The notes under the pieces: model-generated | Database searches by the model: none | The model's input: the letters and a program-made list of their open reading frames with translations, nothing else | Told to the model about the DNA's origin: nothing | Assembly (NCBI GenBank): GCA_023634235.1 | Contig: JAMKCF010000002.1 | Coordinates: 16,177,091-16,241,090 of the forward strand | Length of the DNA: 64,000 nt | DNA from: Pisaster brevispinus | Taxonomy: Eukaryota > Echinodermata > Asteroidea > Forcipulatida > Asteriidae | Direction: 5' to 3' | Position numbers and translations under genes: made by a program | Shown: positions 1-12,300 of the stretch, in pieces | Position numbering within the stretch: position 1 is the first letter of the stretch | How the letters are laid out: each line of letters opens with the position of its first letter

Positions 1-194
1 CGGTGCTTTTTTTTATATATTTGTACATGGAAGGCTGTACGCATTGGAGTTGAGGTCGTACTGTTGTTTTGAATGGTTAGCTTGACTAATAACCTGGTAC
101 CTTACTCGATGGTTAACGTAACAATATTAATTATTTTTGAACGATCTCATTACTAAACCAGACATTCGGCTGCTTTCTGGTAAATCCTGTCCCG

Positions 195-330
195 ACCAGT
201 GGGGTGGGCAGAGAGGACGGAACACCCCCCTCCCACAGCTTAGAACCCTCCCCCTCTTGCCCCCAAATGAGATCGAAAGCATGCACAAATGAATAGATCG
301 ATACATCAAAAGCCCCACCCCTCTCAATTA
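195..330. repeat. interspersed repeat, AAAAGCCCCACCCC type
   Basis: GCACAAATGAATAGATCGAT and CATCAAAAGCCCCACCCC resemble 25905-26000. Frames here are not genes. Confidence 0.4.
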
Positions 331-689
331 TACCCTCGCTTGCCCCGCTCCCCACATGAAAAGAACAATAATATATTGTATATAAATAAATGGCTGGTTA
401 CGCCACTCTTTTCTAAATATAGCAACGACGTCACACTTTTACAATGGATTCCAGGGCCCTTCCATTTCCTGGTACTGATAAAGGTGAACTATGGGTTGAG
501 TTTTTTTGCGGTCATGATCAATATAATCTTTAGGCCTCGATAAACCACAATCAAAGCCAGCTACTAAGTTCATCGAGTCCAAAAGAAAAACAAGTTTCTA
601 ATCTAAAAGGTCTTGCTCCGTGAAGTCCAAAATAAACCCAATGATATTAAAATCTGATAAGTTCAGTATCGGCTCACACGAGACACGTA

Positions 690-795
690 ACTATATAATT
701 GCTTCTCATCACCCATGAGTTAATGGGTACATGCGAGGGTAGAGGTTGTTGATCAGAATGATGAGCGTTCTGTGTACCCATTTGGCTACCGGTGC
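690..795 (+). mobile_element. SINE body fragment
   Basis: ATAATTGCTTCTCATCACCC, TAATGGGTACATGCGAGGG and GAGGTTGTTGATCAGAATG resemble the body of the SINE at 17370-17530; no tRNA head. Confidence 0.45.
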
Positions 796-1459
796 TGCAG
801 ACTCCTAAGGAGTTGCGTTGGTTTCAAGAATACTAAAAGGCCCAATGATGTGTAGTGTGATAGTCCAAAGTGCTTTGATGCAATATTCATGAGCGCATAG
901 TAGTCTTGATAACAAGGCTGTCTGGCGTGTATCGTGAGTGCGGACTTTCGGGCAATGGTCCACTCTAGCGCTGGCGGACTCCGTGCAAGGGGCGGTTCGT
1001 TCGTTCGTTCTTGAACTCGAGCAAACGCCTTGAAATCAAGGCTAACGAGAGCAAACAGCCTTGCAATCAAGAAATCCAAACTAATGCTAATTGTTGATAT
1101 TTCTCCCTTTTGGGGGGTCATTTTTAAAATCAAAATTAAAGTAATACTGTTGACATCAGGCCATTAGTACTGCACATCCGTGTCATTGTCCATTCTTGAA
1201 AAGATTACATTCAAGACGACGTTTCCTTGTCCCGATTTCCTCCTAAGATGTTTCCACATTTGACTTGGGAGAGTGCCACATTGGCACCACTTCTTTGTAA
1301 CGGATAGGGCCATTTGCTTCTGTTGTCCTCGCAAGATCCTTCCTCGGGTCGAGTTCACGATAAATGCTTAATCCACCGAGTAAACACGTTGAGATGCAGT
1401 AACCCGGATGCAGGAATTAATACGCGAATGCAAGACCTCATCGTGACCTTTTTCGAAAT

Positions 1460-1740
1460 ACCGGCTTTGGCTTGGGCTGAGAGGCTTAGGCTACGCCTGT
1501 CTGTTTGATCCCGTCCCGTACCAAAATCGCACATTTTCAAAACAACTTGTCTAAGACGGAACCGTAGGGTCGAAAAGGGCGTATAATGTGTTTGTGTTGC
1601 TGCCCTAGATTTCGTCTTCGCTAAAGAGAAGGCCTGGTAAACGGTGGTCAACCCCCGTAGGTTAAGGCGACAATGTGTCTTTTTCAAACCTCGGCTTGGG
1701 GCTCCGAGCTCGATTCAGCTTGGGCTCTTTCATCAACTTT
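1460..1740. repeat. hexamer-rich inverted repeat segment
   Basis: CGGCTTTGGCTTGGGCTGAG near 1465 and CAAACCTCGGCTTGGGGCTC near 1685, with GTTTGATCCCGTCCCGTACC between. Belongs to the GGCTTGGGCTCC family. Minus-strand frames here are artefacts of the repeat. Confidence 0.5.
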
Positions 1741-3854
1741 GGAGCAGAAAAACAAATCATGGTTTCATTCCGAAAGCGCACTGATTAAAAAGTTAATACC
1801 ATTACCAATCCTCAATACCTGCAGTTGTAATGAGCCCAATATAAACATTGAAAATGTGAAATATTCACAGCTCTGACTGTCCGAAACTGATGAAGTTTTC
1901 ACAAGTTCGTTCCACAGTGTGTTTAATTAAAACTAAACAATGCTTTACCATAATCTATCTAGTTACATTATTCGCGCCCAATTTCAGACAGTTATTTTAG
2001 CTGAGAATTGTTTGAGCTAAGCATTTGTCGATGTGGGCACCAGTCACAGAGAAAATGCGAGACATTTTGGCTGGTAACCTGATGTTACTAAGCATCATTC
2101 TCCGCTTAGAAAATCATGACTATCTAGTAGGTACTGACTGTATAGACGCAGGTCATGAACTAGTCTCACGACAAAGTGTGAAGCTTGTTTTTCTCGATAG
2201 AGGGCGCTACTTCATTTTGTTGGCAACTCAATTTCATACATTAGATTAAAATGTAGGTGAAAGTTGAGAAAAGTTCGTGAATAACCGGGGATTTCTCGGT
2301 AAATCCCCGTTTCTTTCCCCTTCACAAATTCAGACGCGTAATGTATGTTGCATTGTTAACGTTGTCTGTATTAACAATGTTATTTATGACAAAAAAAGGA
2401 ACGCAGTTCTGAGACACGTCGGGTTAACGTAAACGCTGTGAGCCATTGGTGGATGCATTGCATTACGTAACTTTCCTCTTGCGGTATACTCAAACATTTC
2501 CTTTAACGTCATAGCGTATTAACGGGTACAGTAACGCATACGTACATTGACCCCTTGCACGACGCGCAGCGCATTTACATGCGTCTAACCTGTCCACAAT
2601 GAAACAGTGAATACACAAAGTACGATCTCATGGCGCCTCTTGTTTTTCTTTCCCAGAATGCCTTGCTCGTCGTTAGTGACGAGAGGTATCTATGCAGCAC
2701 GCTGCCCATAGCTGATACTATTGATCTCTATTATATCTTTTTAATATAATAAAAGAGATCAGTGGCTTACACAAATGAATTGACTTGTGAAATGGTGGAA
2801 ATGGTAGACGCTCATGGTTCGTGCTCAAACCATTACTCTAGTGCACGCGGTACGTTCACCATCGTCTGGCCAGGAGAGGAGCACAAACACTAAATGAATG
2901 CCTATGGTCAGGGCAAATCACGCCCCCTCCCAAAAAAGGGTGGTTTTTTTAACAATCCCTCAACAGTCTTTTTATAATGTAGATTAGCTTTGTTGACTTC
3001 CCCGTTCCAGACAGAGAGCGTCCACAGTGTCCGACACGCAAATGTACGTATGACGATACGCGCGTCCATGGTCTGACGTAACGCAGATAAATCGTGTGTA
3101 ACTTAACCTCTCCATTTAGCCACTGATGGATGGACTGCATTGTACGCGTTTTCCTTTAAACTGACAAAGAATGCTTAAAGACAACGAATTTGTATCCACA
3201 CTCAAGTTAACTCCGTAAGTGGAGTAAGCTTTACGTAGAGCGTTGAAACGAATATAGAGGGCGGGCTTCCATTTTCCAAATTGACAATTTTTGTGATAAA
3301 TATAATGTGCATAACGCCGACAAACGGCCACTTCAGGGTTATGAAGTCAAACTTATGGTACTGTCTGGCCCAGCGTCATTGGTTGTATAATGCTCTTATT
3401 CTGATTACATTTTTCCGTTTTTATGAAAATGATTTTATAACTTAAAAGTTCTGTAATTAGATGCCAACAAAATGCACTACGAATCTATTAATAAGGTCTG
3501 AACTCTCAAAAAATGTGATCTCTAATAATATTTAGCTGGAAGGGGAAATCAGTTTACTATGTTATTAGCTGTGTTTATTGTTTTGTAAAATTTGGCAGTA
3601 GGATAATCTGTTTTGAAGTGAAAAAACCAATGACTCCTTCAAACTGTCGTCCACATTCTCCCGTCAGGACGGTCTGGGCCCATAATATTGCACAGAGCCG
3701 CTCAAAGCACCAAAAAACCTACTCATAAAGCCCACTAAGAAACAATGCTGCTTGCTGCTTACCAGAACAATGTTACCAGGCCAAATACCATGTCACACGT
3801 ACCATTTTGTGTGTGACTGATATCCTGCTTATCGTTGCTTAATACAGAACAGAA

Positions 3855-3876
3855 CTCTCTCTCTCTCTCTCTCTCT
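3855..3876. repeat. (CT)n microsatellite
   Basis: Eleven CT units, upstream of the ATP13A2-like gene. Confidence 0.9.
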
Positions 3877-4014
3877 ACTGGTACAAACAACTTCAGATTG
3901 TTGTTTTTTAACCCAGCGCTATTCATCTTTTTTAACACCTGTGGCATGTCATAGGTCGCTTGTGGTTTGCGGAAACACAATGTACAAACTTTCTCTCATG
4001 GTGAGTGGTGGTGG

Positions 4015-4233
4015 TACGGAGCCCCTAAGGGGACATTAAAAAAAATTATCTCGTGCGCACGACATATTATCTCGTGCGCACGAGATAATATGTCGTGCAC
4101 ACGAGATAATATGTCGTGCGCACGAGATAATATGTCGTGCGCACGAGATAATATGTCGTGCGCACGAGATAATATGTCGTGCGCACGAGATTATTTTTTT
4201 TATTTTTTTTAATGTCCCCTTAGGGGCTCCGTA
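4015..4233. mobile_element. fold-back element with 21-base internal palindromic repeats
   Basis: Inverted termini begin TACGGAGCCCCTAAGGGGAC and continue through ATT plus an A-run, with TGGTGG on both outer sides as a likely target duplication. The centre holds about seven copies of a 21-base unit containing the self-complementary 12-mer TCGTGCGCACGA. The first copies are in the opposite orientation, so the whole element can fold. Frames translating this region (repeated SCARDNM) are artefacts. Confidence 0.8.
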
Positions 4234-5269
4234 TGGTGGTGCTGCAATGATAAAACCAGACATTTTCATCACTTTTGGGAAGGAGGGGGGTGGTACAACG
4301 ACATAAAATACATTACATGCACACATGCGTGTGCGCACATACACAATACTTATCAATGTTTTTGCTACCAATGTGGAGGATTTTCCTTTGTCCCTATAAC
4401 TAAACACTCTCCATAGACTAAGCGCAAGATCAGCATATCTTACAATGACAAGTTAAGTTCAGGGTCACGACCTCTAAATGCTCACTCTCTTTTCCACCTT
4501 GAGCTAATAGCAAGAGAGAGCACATTTATTTTCGAGTGGTATTTCTCTGTATTTTTTTAGGGAGCATGGCTGCGGCGCTCCAAAAACTATTTTTCTGGGG
4601 AGGAATAGTATTATTATTTATAGAGCTATCTGTAAGAGTGTTGTTTCGTATCTAATCGTCTTTTTGTGAGAGAAATATTGTCATTTTTAGGGCAAGTTCA
4701 ATTGAGATATTGTAAACGTGCGTGTGTATGTAGCCAGCCTCGTGTCGTGTTGACCTTTCGCCCTTTATAAAGTGACTGTGTTGTGTTAATGCTATTTCGG
4801 CTTGCTTGCTATTGAATGGAGGTCGATTAAAACACAGTTCAAGTGCGGGAGATTATTTCCTATTTTAGACATCATATGGATTTTGCATTATATTTTGGTG
4901 AATGTTCGTCCTTTTTAAATAGAGGACCGGCCTCCTTCCCGTGTCTCTAGAGTCTAAATAAATAAAATGAATAAACTCAAACGCCTTGAGTAAGCCATTT
5001 AGACTAAAGAAATTATTGAATAAAGCAAAGTTGTGAATTATGTGGTTTTTTTTCCCCTCGATCACAGATCTTGCCCTTTCCTAGGTCTGTCGATATCTAA
5101 GCCCAATTTTTGTCAAGGTCATAACTGCATTTACAGGCCTACTGCGGTATTCCGGTGTCTGTGGTAAACTCAAAACCAAAGGTTGTCCGGGAGCTCAGCT
5201 AGGTTTGGGTTTAATCATACTTCTGAGTGATAAGGTATCTGTGTTCTAAGCTTAGGACAAATTGTTTAC
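4234..5269. other. intergenic, no gene recognised
   Basis: AT-rich, no coding frame with family features. It probably contains the promoter of the ATP13A2-like gene, but no core element can be pointed to. Confidence 0.4.
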
Positions 5270-5324
5270 TTGATTGGAATCAGCCATCACACAAGGTAAC
5301 CGTGGAGGTACAAACTACTTACAG
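5270..5324 (+). other. candidate non-coding first exon of the ATP13A2-like gene
   Basis: A near-consensus donor (ACAG followed by gtgagt at 5325) lies about 900 bases upstream of the acceptor at 6228, so a 5' UTR exon ending at 5324 is plausible. Its left end is not visible. A weaker alternative donor (AGA followed by gtaagt) lies near 5698. No TATA box or other core promoter element stands out. This is inference from splice signals only. Confidence 0.3.
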
Positions 5325-6228
5325 GTGAGTGAACCTATTGGAGCTTTGAGCGGTATTGTGTATGTAGCACAATTTTAATCATTGATCCCTGTCGAGTAGA
5401 CACAGATTATTGTGTCAAAAGAGCAAAGTGTATGATTTTGAGGCATTGCATACCATTGTATTATTCGGCATGCGATAACACCATGGTCTACTTTGCTGTG
5501 TATAGTTGTTCTTCGAAAACTAGCTTGCTATTTTTATTCATCTGCCGCGGAGTAGATTGCGGAGTTTGTGGAACTACTGAGTTCTGAAAAGAACTGTCTT
5601 GCTTAGTAAGTACTACTTGTGGAGGTAGAAAATCGGCCGGGACTACTACTTTCGCTTCGTGGATCGAGTGGGCCTCCTCGTTATTAAACTGTCGCAGAGT
5701 AAGTTCGGTTTGAACGTTTTGACCAGTTGCAGAGCGGTGACTGCTCTAGTTCCGACAACCCTATATTCCGATACCCGCTCGTAATCTGCACGCCTGGGAG
5801 AGTTAGGGTTGGGTTATGATAAGGAAAGTACATTAAAGTACATCTGAATCAAGCTTCTTTCTTTCTTTTTTACCCTTTTTTTTAAGGAATCTTTTCTAGA
5901 TTCATTGCTGACTACTGACATGGTCTCTTGTTTATGCATTCTGTTTTTGGCTTGCATTACTGTATTCGAACACAAAGCTTTCGTACAATTTGCTGACTTT
6001 TAAGAATGTTATTGAAGTCCTTGTTGTAGGTCTTTCTTGTGAAACGTTAGTTTTGTCCACCAGCGGCACTAAAAAAAAGCACACAATATTCTCTGTAAAA
6101 ACAAGTGATGTTTTAGTAAAATTTTAAGCCACAACTGTAAACTGAAAAGTTTCAGACCAGCCTCTGCAATGATCTAAATATTAAGCTGAAAATCCAGTTC
6201 TTTCGTTTATATCATTGCGTTTATTTAG

Positions 6229-6300
6229 AATGAGCTGACACGACCGACACTGGAGGCTCACCACTACACATTCAGTATTGACAACTGCGAAGAAACGTGC
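6229..6300 (+). other. 5' part of ATP13A2-like exon 1 before the chosen ATG
   Basis: An acceptor (ttatttag) ends at 6228 and the frame stays open from 6229 to the ATG at 6301, so translation could begin in an earlier exon. I chose 6301 because it is the first in-frame ATG in the exon; ATGs also occur at 6304 and 6310. The 24 upstream codons look neither hydrophobic nor family-like. They are either 5' UTR or a short extra N-terminus. Confidence 0.5.
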
Positions 6301-9300
6301 ATGATGAGGATGAGCGAGAAGCAGCTGGGTGTAGAGATCAACGAGGAGAAAGACGACTCTTTTGTAGGTGGTCTTTTTGTATTTGTAATTCAGTGCTAAA
6401 TATGGGCATTTTCTTGTCTATTAAAAGTTTACACTATTTATTATTTAATTTGGAAGCTGGCTCTGAGCACCTTTTCGATCTGTCTGACCCGTAAAGCTTC
6501 GAACCTGATTAGTCTTTTGTCACGGTGTTTTTTTCCCCAGGTATGCTTCGGATACCGCCGGAGTACACCATGGACTTGGCTGAGTTACGCCCTCTGCGTC
6601 CTAACTGTTGGACTCGCTATCCTGGTGTTTTACTGGAAACCGGATTGGTTTATCAAGATCACGTGTTACGCATGTGACCTACCAGAGGCTGATTCTGTTA
6701 TAATTAAGGTTATCATGATTGTTCCTTGAAGTTAATGAATATTCATCATCTTTATTCAGAACAAGAAATTGCGCAAAACTGTATCATCAAATCTACATTA
6801 TTGACCCTTGCACTGACTTCATACTCTAAAATATTGTCTGCCCATGAGCTGCCATTTTGGGAGTTATATTGCATGTACAATAATGGTGCCTGTCTAACTG
6901 CACGCGTGCGTCAGCTAATGCAGACTGCACAGTAACTCCCAAAATGGCGTCTTGGAGATTTCAGTGCAATTTGTGATGATGTCAGGCGAAATATTTACAT
7001 TGACGTGAAAACCGTCTTCAAGCGGTCTTAGAAGAACATAGTTTCAACTTTCCTTGTTTTCGAAAACCGTATTCGTTCTTAAGATAAACATTCACAGTTT
7101 GTTTTGACATTGTTTTTTTTCCCTCCAGGATATCTATCAACGAAACCATGTTTGTTCAATTCACAAACTGCAAATAAATTTCAAAAGGTAAAAAAATGAC
7201 CAATATTCTTTCGGCGCATCTAATATTTATTAAATTATTAAGCATTGACTTCTTAAGAAAAAAATATTTCCCATGAAATTCAGTTTTCAATTTTTTTGAT
7301 TTGTGTTTACAGTGAGTGTTCAGCCAAGACCCTCCGGATGTTATTACGTCACGATGTCGTAGTTGACGGTATCTGGAAGTACTTTCGGTATCAAGAGATG
7401 CTCTACGTGTGGCACCCATTAGATAGAGCTTTCTACAAACTCAGGTAAAATACATAGGTATTTATTAAATCTCTGGAATCTGGTCAATTTAAGCAATGTC
7501 TAAAAACATGGGACTGATTTGTTTGTTTTCTGTCTTTTCAGAGCTCTTGATGGGGCAACAAGTTGTTCTGAGTTTTATGACAAACTTCAAAATGGTCTAT
7601 CTCAACAAGAAGCTGACGAGCGGTGAGTGATTTCTTGCCATTTTAAGCACTCGATCCGTCAAAACAGATACTCAGCATGGTGACTACCTGTATTGCTTGA
7701 CATACAATCCCACTGCTGCCACCAAATCCTTCTTCTGCCCAAATCGCTCAACGTTCTAACGCCATAAGGGTTTTGTCGTTGCATAGTATTATTTGTCCTA
7801 CAGCATAACTGATTGGACATAGTGAAAAGGTTTAACTGATAAATTAATTAAGTTATAAAATGTAGTTATACTGTTGTTTTATTTATATCTCCGATCAGGC
7901 GATTTGTCTACGGCGTAAATAAGATAGTCATCCAAGTTCGTCCCATTCTTGTTTTACTTGTACAAGAAGTGAGTAAATAAAACAAACATTTTAGTTCTCT
8001 CGAATTCCTCATTTTCGTTTTCTATATAGTACCATCAAACCTGACACTTCTTTTGAGTACTTTTTTTTTTTATTCTTGTCAGTTTTCCATTTCGTGAATC
8101 ATGTCACGTTTACAGGCTCACGTCTGCGTAATCGTAACTTATAAAGTTTTTTCCCCCTTTTCTTGCAAGGTTCTGAATCCTTTCTACGTCTTCCAGATCT
8201 TCAGTGTCTCTGTGTGGATGGCTGATGAGTATTACTACTACTCTGGATGTATCATCTTAATGTCAGCCATCTCCATTGCTCTCTCACTCTACACTACCAG
8301 AAAGGTGAAGGAATTTAAGGTCTTGCATCCAGATTGTTCGCTCCAAATTTTTGGTACAATGGACTAAGTTTTGGGACCATCAAGGAACCAAGACCCGTTT
8401 TCGGGTTAAACTGGTCTGTTTTCACAATCAAACAAACCCCAGTCCTAAGCCAATTGTTTGCATTTTCTTCCCAGCTTGAAATGTTCTGGGATCGAGTTGA
8501 ACTGGAGGCTACTTCGGCTTCGAGTCTGGATTCTGAGACAATTTTGAACAAAGATTTTCAGAATGTCAGACACACGTGTAGCTCTGTTTCTCCCAATTTT
8601 TGTACATCTTTTGAAAGATCATTCACAAACTTTTTACTTACTTCCATTCACACAGCAAAGTACAACCTTGAGAGACATGGTACAGTCCAACAGGGTCGTT
8701 GAGGTCTTGAGGAAATCTGGAGGTAGGTAGAGGGAACACCCACAGGAAGATAAGCTGGTTACCGAGAAGCAAAATGTTTGTGCTTTCTATAGAAGAAAAG
8801 TTGTGTCTCAAAATGGTCAAGAAGATTTGACAGCGCGTGATGTGCGTTTACAATGGATTTGAATTGTAGTCTGTCACTCATCTTTCTTTGATGGTATTCA
8901 GTAGTGAACCAAAGACTGTGTTGACAGCCTCTCGGTGAGCTCAAACGTCTATTAACAGGTTTTATGAAGTTATTATTCACTACTTTAAAAACTCCCGGTC
9001 AGAAGTGAGCTGGATTCTAGATTCTAGATTTGAGGGTCAGATTGACCCTCAAACTGTAAAAAAAAAAAAAAAAAAAGATTTCAACTCGTATTCTGCGTCT
9101 GCTTGACCCATTTTGGGTTCAATCTGAAACACAGATTCGGGGTCATACGTACTGACCTGAGAGGGTTTTTTTTGATTCGGTATTTAAATTTGAAATTTTC
9201 ACAAATTGTCCGTATGTAGAGTTGCACTGCACCTCTGTGTTTTCCAGCGGAGGGGAAAAGGGTAACAAAAACAACAACCAACAAACACCCCACCAACCAC

Positions 9301-12300
9301 GGGCACAGAATTGAACCCAAACCCAAATATATATATTTAAATATATATTTTTTAACAAACAAACCATGAATTGCTCTTGTCATCGCAGAATCTATCGAGA
9401 TGATGGAGGAAGAAATCGTGCCTGGTGACGTCATAGTTCTCCCTTCCCAGGGGTGTATGATGACGTGTGACGCAGTACTACTAGCCGGCAACTGTATCGT
9501 CAATGAGAGCATGCTAACAGGTAATATCAAACTCTCTGTCTGGTTCCCTGCACTCAATAACGTGTAATACTGAGTTTGTTTTAGAAGGGGACCAGATTAT
9601 TTTTGTCTCAGCCTCTTTTTGATTGTGTGAACTGTTGGTAAGTCTTCGCTACTTTCGGCTCCAAAGGTGGCGTACCTTTGCGTGTTGTTTTACCCCATAT
9701 AACAAATAAATAAATACAAAATCTGCATTTTTATCGTTTAAGGGTATTTCATGTGACAGAAAAGAAGAACGTAGCGTAAAGGCCAAGTCCAATTGTTAAC
9801 CTTTTGTTGCATAATCCAAAAAAAACAACACACAAATAAAATTAAAAAAATAGGTCAGAGCAACTCCTATGTCCCTTTGGTCCAGTTTGTGAAGTGGGCG
9901 TGGCTTATATTGGAATTACATCACATCATCAAATGAGATGGTTTCTCGTTTACATGGTTTATTTCCTTACAACGCTTAATGTCCGGTTCACCATGACTGT
10001 ACTCTAGCATTCACCTCAAGACACTCACCTCAAATGGACGTTTTCACTATTTATGCAAAGTCCAGAAGACTTACTGGACAACAACTGTTCTTGGAACAAT
10101 TCCCAGAAGTACACAAAGTTACCCGATATGTCTGCTGCCACCTTGAGTCCCAAAGTCTCCCAATTTAACTTGACAACCTCGTGTACAGGTGAAAGTGTCC
10201 CAGTTACGAAGACACCCTTACCACGGACCAGCGGGGTCGACGGAGAGTCATCACCGGGTTATAGCGCCGATAAGCACAAACGACACACGCTGTTCTGCGG
10301 GACTCATGTTATTCAGACTCGGTACTACGGAGGCGAAATGGTTAAAGCCGTCGTGGTTCAAACAGGTCAGTACACTTCAGACACACTTGTTATACAGGGA
10401 ACAGACTATTCACACAGCCTCGCTTTGGTTACAGTTAGTTTCATTGAAGAAAAAACACAAGATGGCTACCCCCTTTAACAAACATAAACCATTTCCACGA
10501 AAGGGATGTCTGAAGCTTTGCATGGTGTGGAAGATCTTCAGTTGTGGAGCAGACAAAATTTGTTCTACAAAATGGCGGACAGTATTAGTTCACGAAGTAA
10601 ATGAAAAAACTACACAATTTTATGTGATTCATTATATTCTAGTTTTAAAACACTTTCCCAACCTCATTAATTTTAATAACAAACACTTTTGTTACACAAA
10701 GTGTCCAATCAGAAAGCAGCGTGTCCCTTTAAACATAATTATGTCACCGTGCATTCCCTTCTTTCAGGTTTTTCGACAGCGAAAGGTAGTTTAGTACGCT
10801 CGATCCTCTTCCCAAAGCCGATGGATTTTAGCATGCTCAAGGACGCCGTAATGTTTATTACTCTACTGTCATTTTTTGGTAAGCAAGTAATATACATTAA
10901 TGGCTACACAAACAAACTACAAAATGATACAAAACCGAAACATTTATAACCTGGTTCTGTTTATTGATTTTGCAGCTTTTGTTGGTTTTATCTACACGGT
11001 TGTTATCTTCGTAAATTTTGGGGTGAGACAATCGCTTTCTAATCTTAAAAAATTAGTTTCTTAATTTCGAAACTGTTGATTGGCTCTATAAGAAAATAAA
11101 GTTCTTTTGATTCTCGTTTGACCAATGTAATTCAAACACCAATTTGTTGTAATTTCACGTCTTTATTAATATTAGTTTGACGCGAGTTATATCGCCAAAC
11201 GCTGCTTGGATATCATCACGATCGCCGTTCCTCCAGTCTTACCTGCAGCCCTCACGATCGGAATGGTATACGCCCAACTTCGTTTGAAAGCTAAAAGCAT
11301 ATTCTGCATCAGTCCTCAGCGTATCAACACGTGTGGTACACTCAATGTCGTCTGCTTCGATAAGGTGAACAAACTTTCAATACGACAGTTCCGTGTAGTT
11401 AACATAGTGCCAACATATGGAAGTAACAGGTTGACGAAATATGCACGTCGAGATGTTTGGGTTTTTTTTTTTCATTTCATTTGAAGGTCACTTAATAATT
11501 GTCCCAATTCATCTGACGTCATCATTACAATTGTCTTGGTTGCGCCAATGGGAGTCACTGTTCCTGTGTGTCAAGCCGTCTCTGAGTTGGCGGCTACAGC
11601 TACCGCTACGGACGTCCTTAGCAACACCCTAAAAAGCAGTCGCTGCCGTAGCCATAGCTGCGAATTTGGATACGACCTTATAATACAATGTAGGTGTGCT
11701 TAAACACCACGGCGTTTAAACTTCTACCATAACCCGTACAACTTATCTCCCAGCATGATAAGCGTTGTTGGGACAGTATAGCCTCGCTGTGACGTTGGTG
11801 CAAGGGAGCCAGTAAACCCCTTGCATTGGGCGCCACCGTTAATGAAATATGCACGTGTGAAAGGCTATCATTCATTGGCTGAGATTCATGCGCAGCGCGT
11901 ACACGCGTGCACGTTTCCATTGTTTCAAAGGTAGCGGCCAATAAAAAGGCTCGATAGACACTAACCGTGGTATATGAATAGATTAATACTACGGTAGAAT
12001 TGAAATTCATATTTCTTTGTTGATTCCTAGACGGGAACTTTGACCGAAGATGGGCTTGACTTGATGGGCGTTCAGCTGGCTGAGGATGGAGGGTACGAAT
12101 CAGTCACTCCTTAATATCAGTGCACTATTTCAGCTCAGACTTATGCATTAAACAGTCGTCTTTTCTACAAAACGGTGATGACATGATCAATAACTTCAGA
12201 AATATTTCACTCAAACAATTTATTTGTAACTTTTGTGTGTCTTAAAAATTAGTTCTCCTTCATTCCATATTTGTGTTTTGTTCGTGCAACAAATTGAACC

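Larger units (their letters stand above)
1..4014. other. upstream intergenic region, no gene recognised
   Basis: Apart from the repeats listed, I see no family-like frame on either strand. The CCCAGAATGCCTTG word near 2652 resembles a ZNF143-type promoter motif, but no gene starts beside it that I can support. Small hairpins lie at 2288-2311 and 2722-2763. Confidence 0.5.

Noticed and set aside
786..1687. Minus-strand frames of 110-115 codons
   Set aside because: They overlap repeat sequence, have no recognisable domain and no supporting splice structure.
2790..2860. tRNA-Leu-like GTGGAAATGGTAGACGC
   Set aside because: Only the D-arm looks right; there is no T-arm GGTTCGA-type sequence or acceptor pairing.
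4036..4407. Open frames repeating SCARDNM on both strands
   Set aside because: They are the translation of the 21-base palindromic repeat inside the fold-back element; reading the same on both strands is a repeat artefact.
10053..10794. Long frames around the ATP13A2-like exon at 10189-10365
   Set aside because: Only the exon part matches the family; the extensions run into introns bounded by good splice signals.
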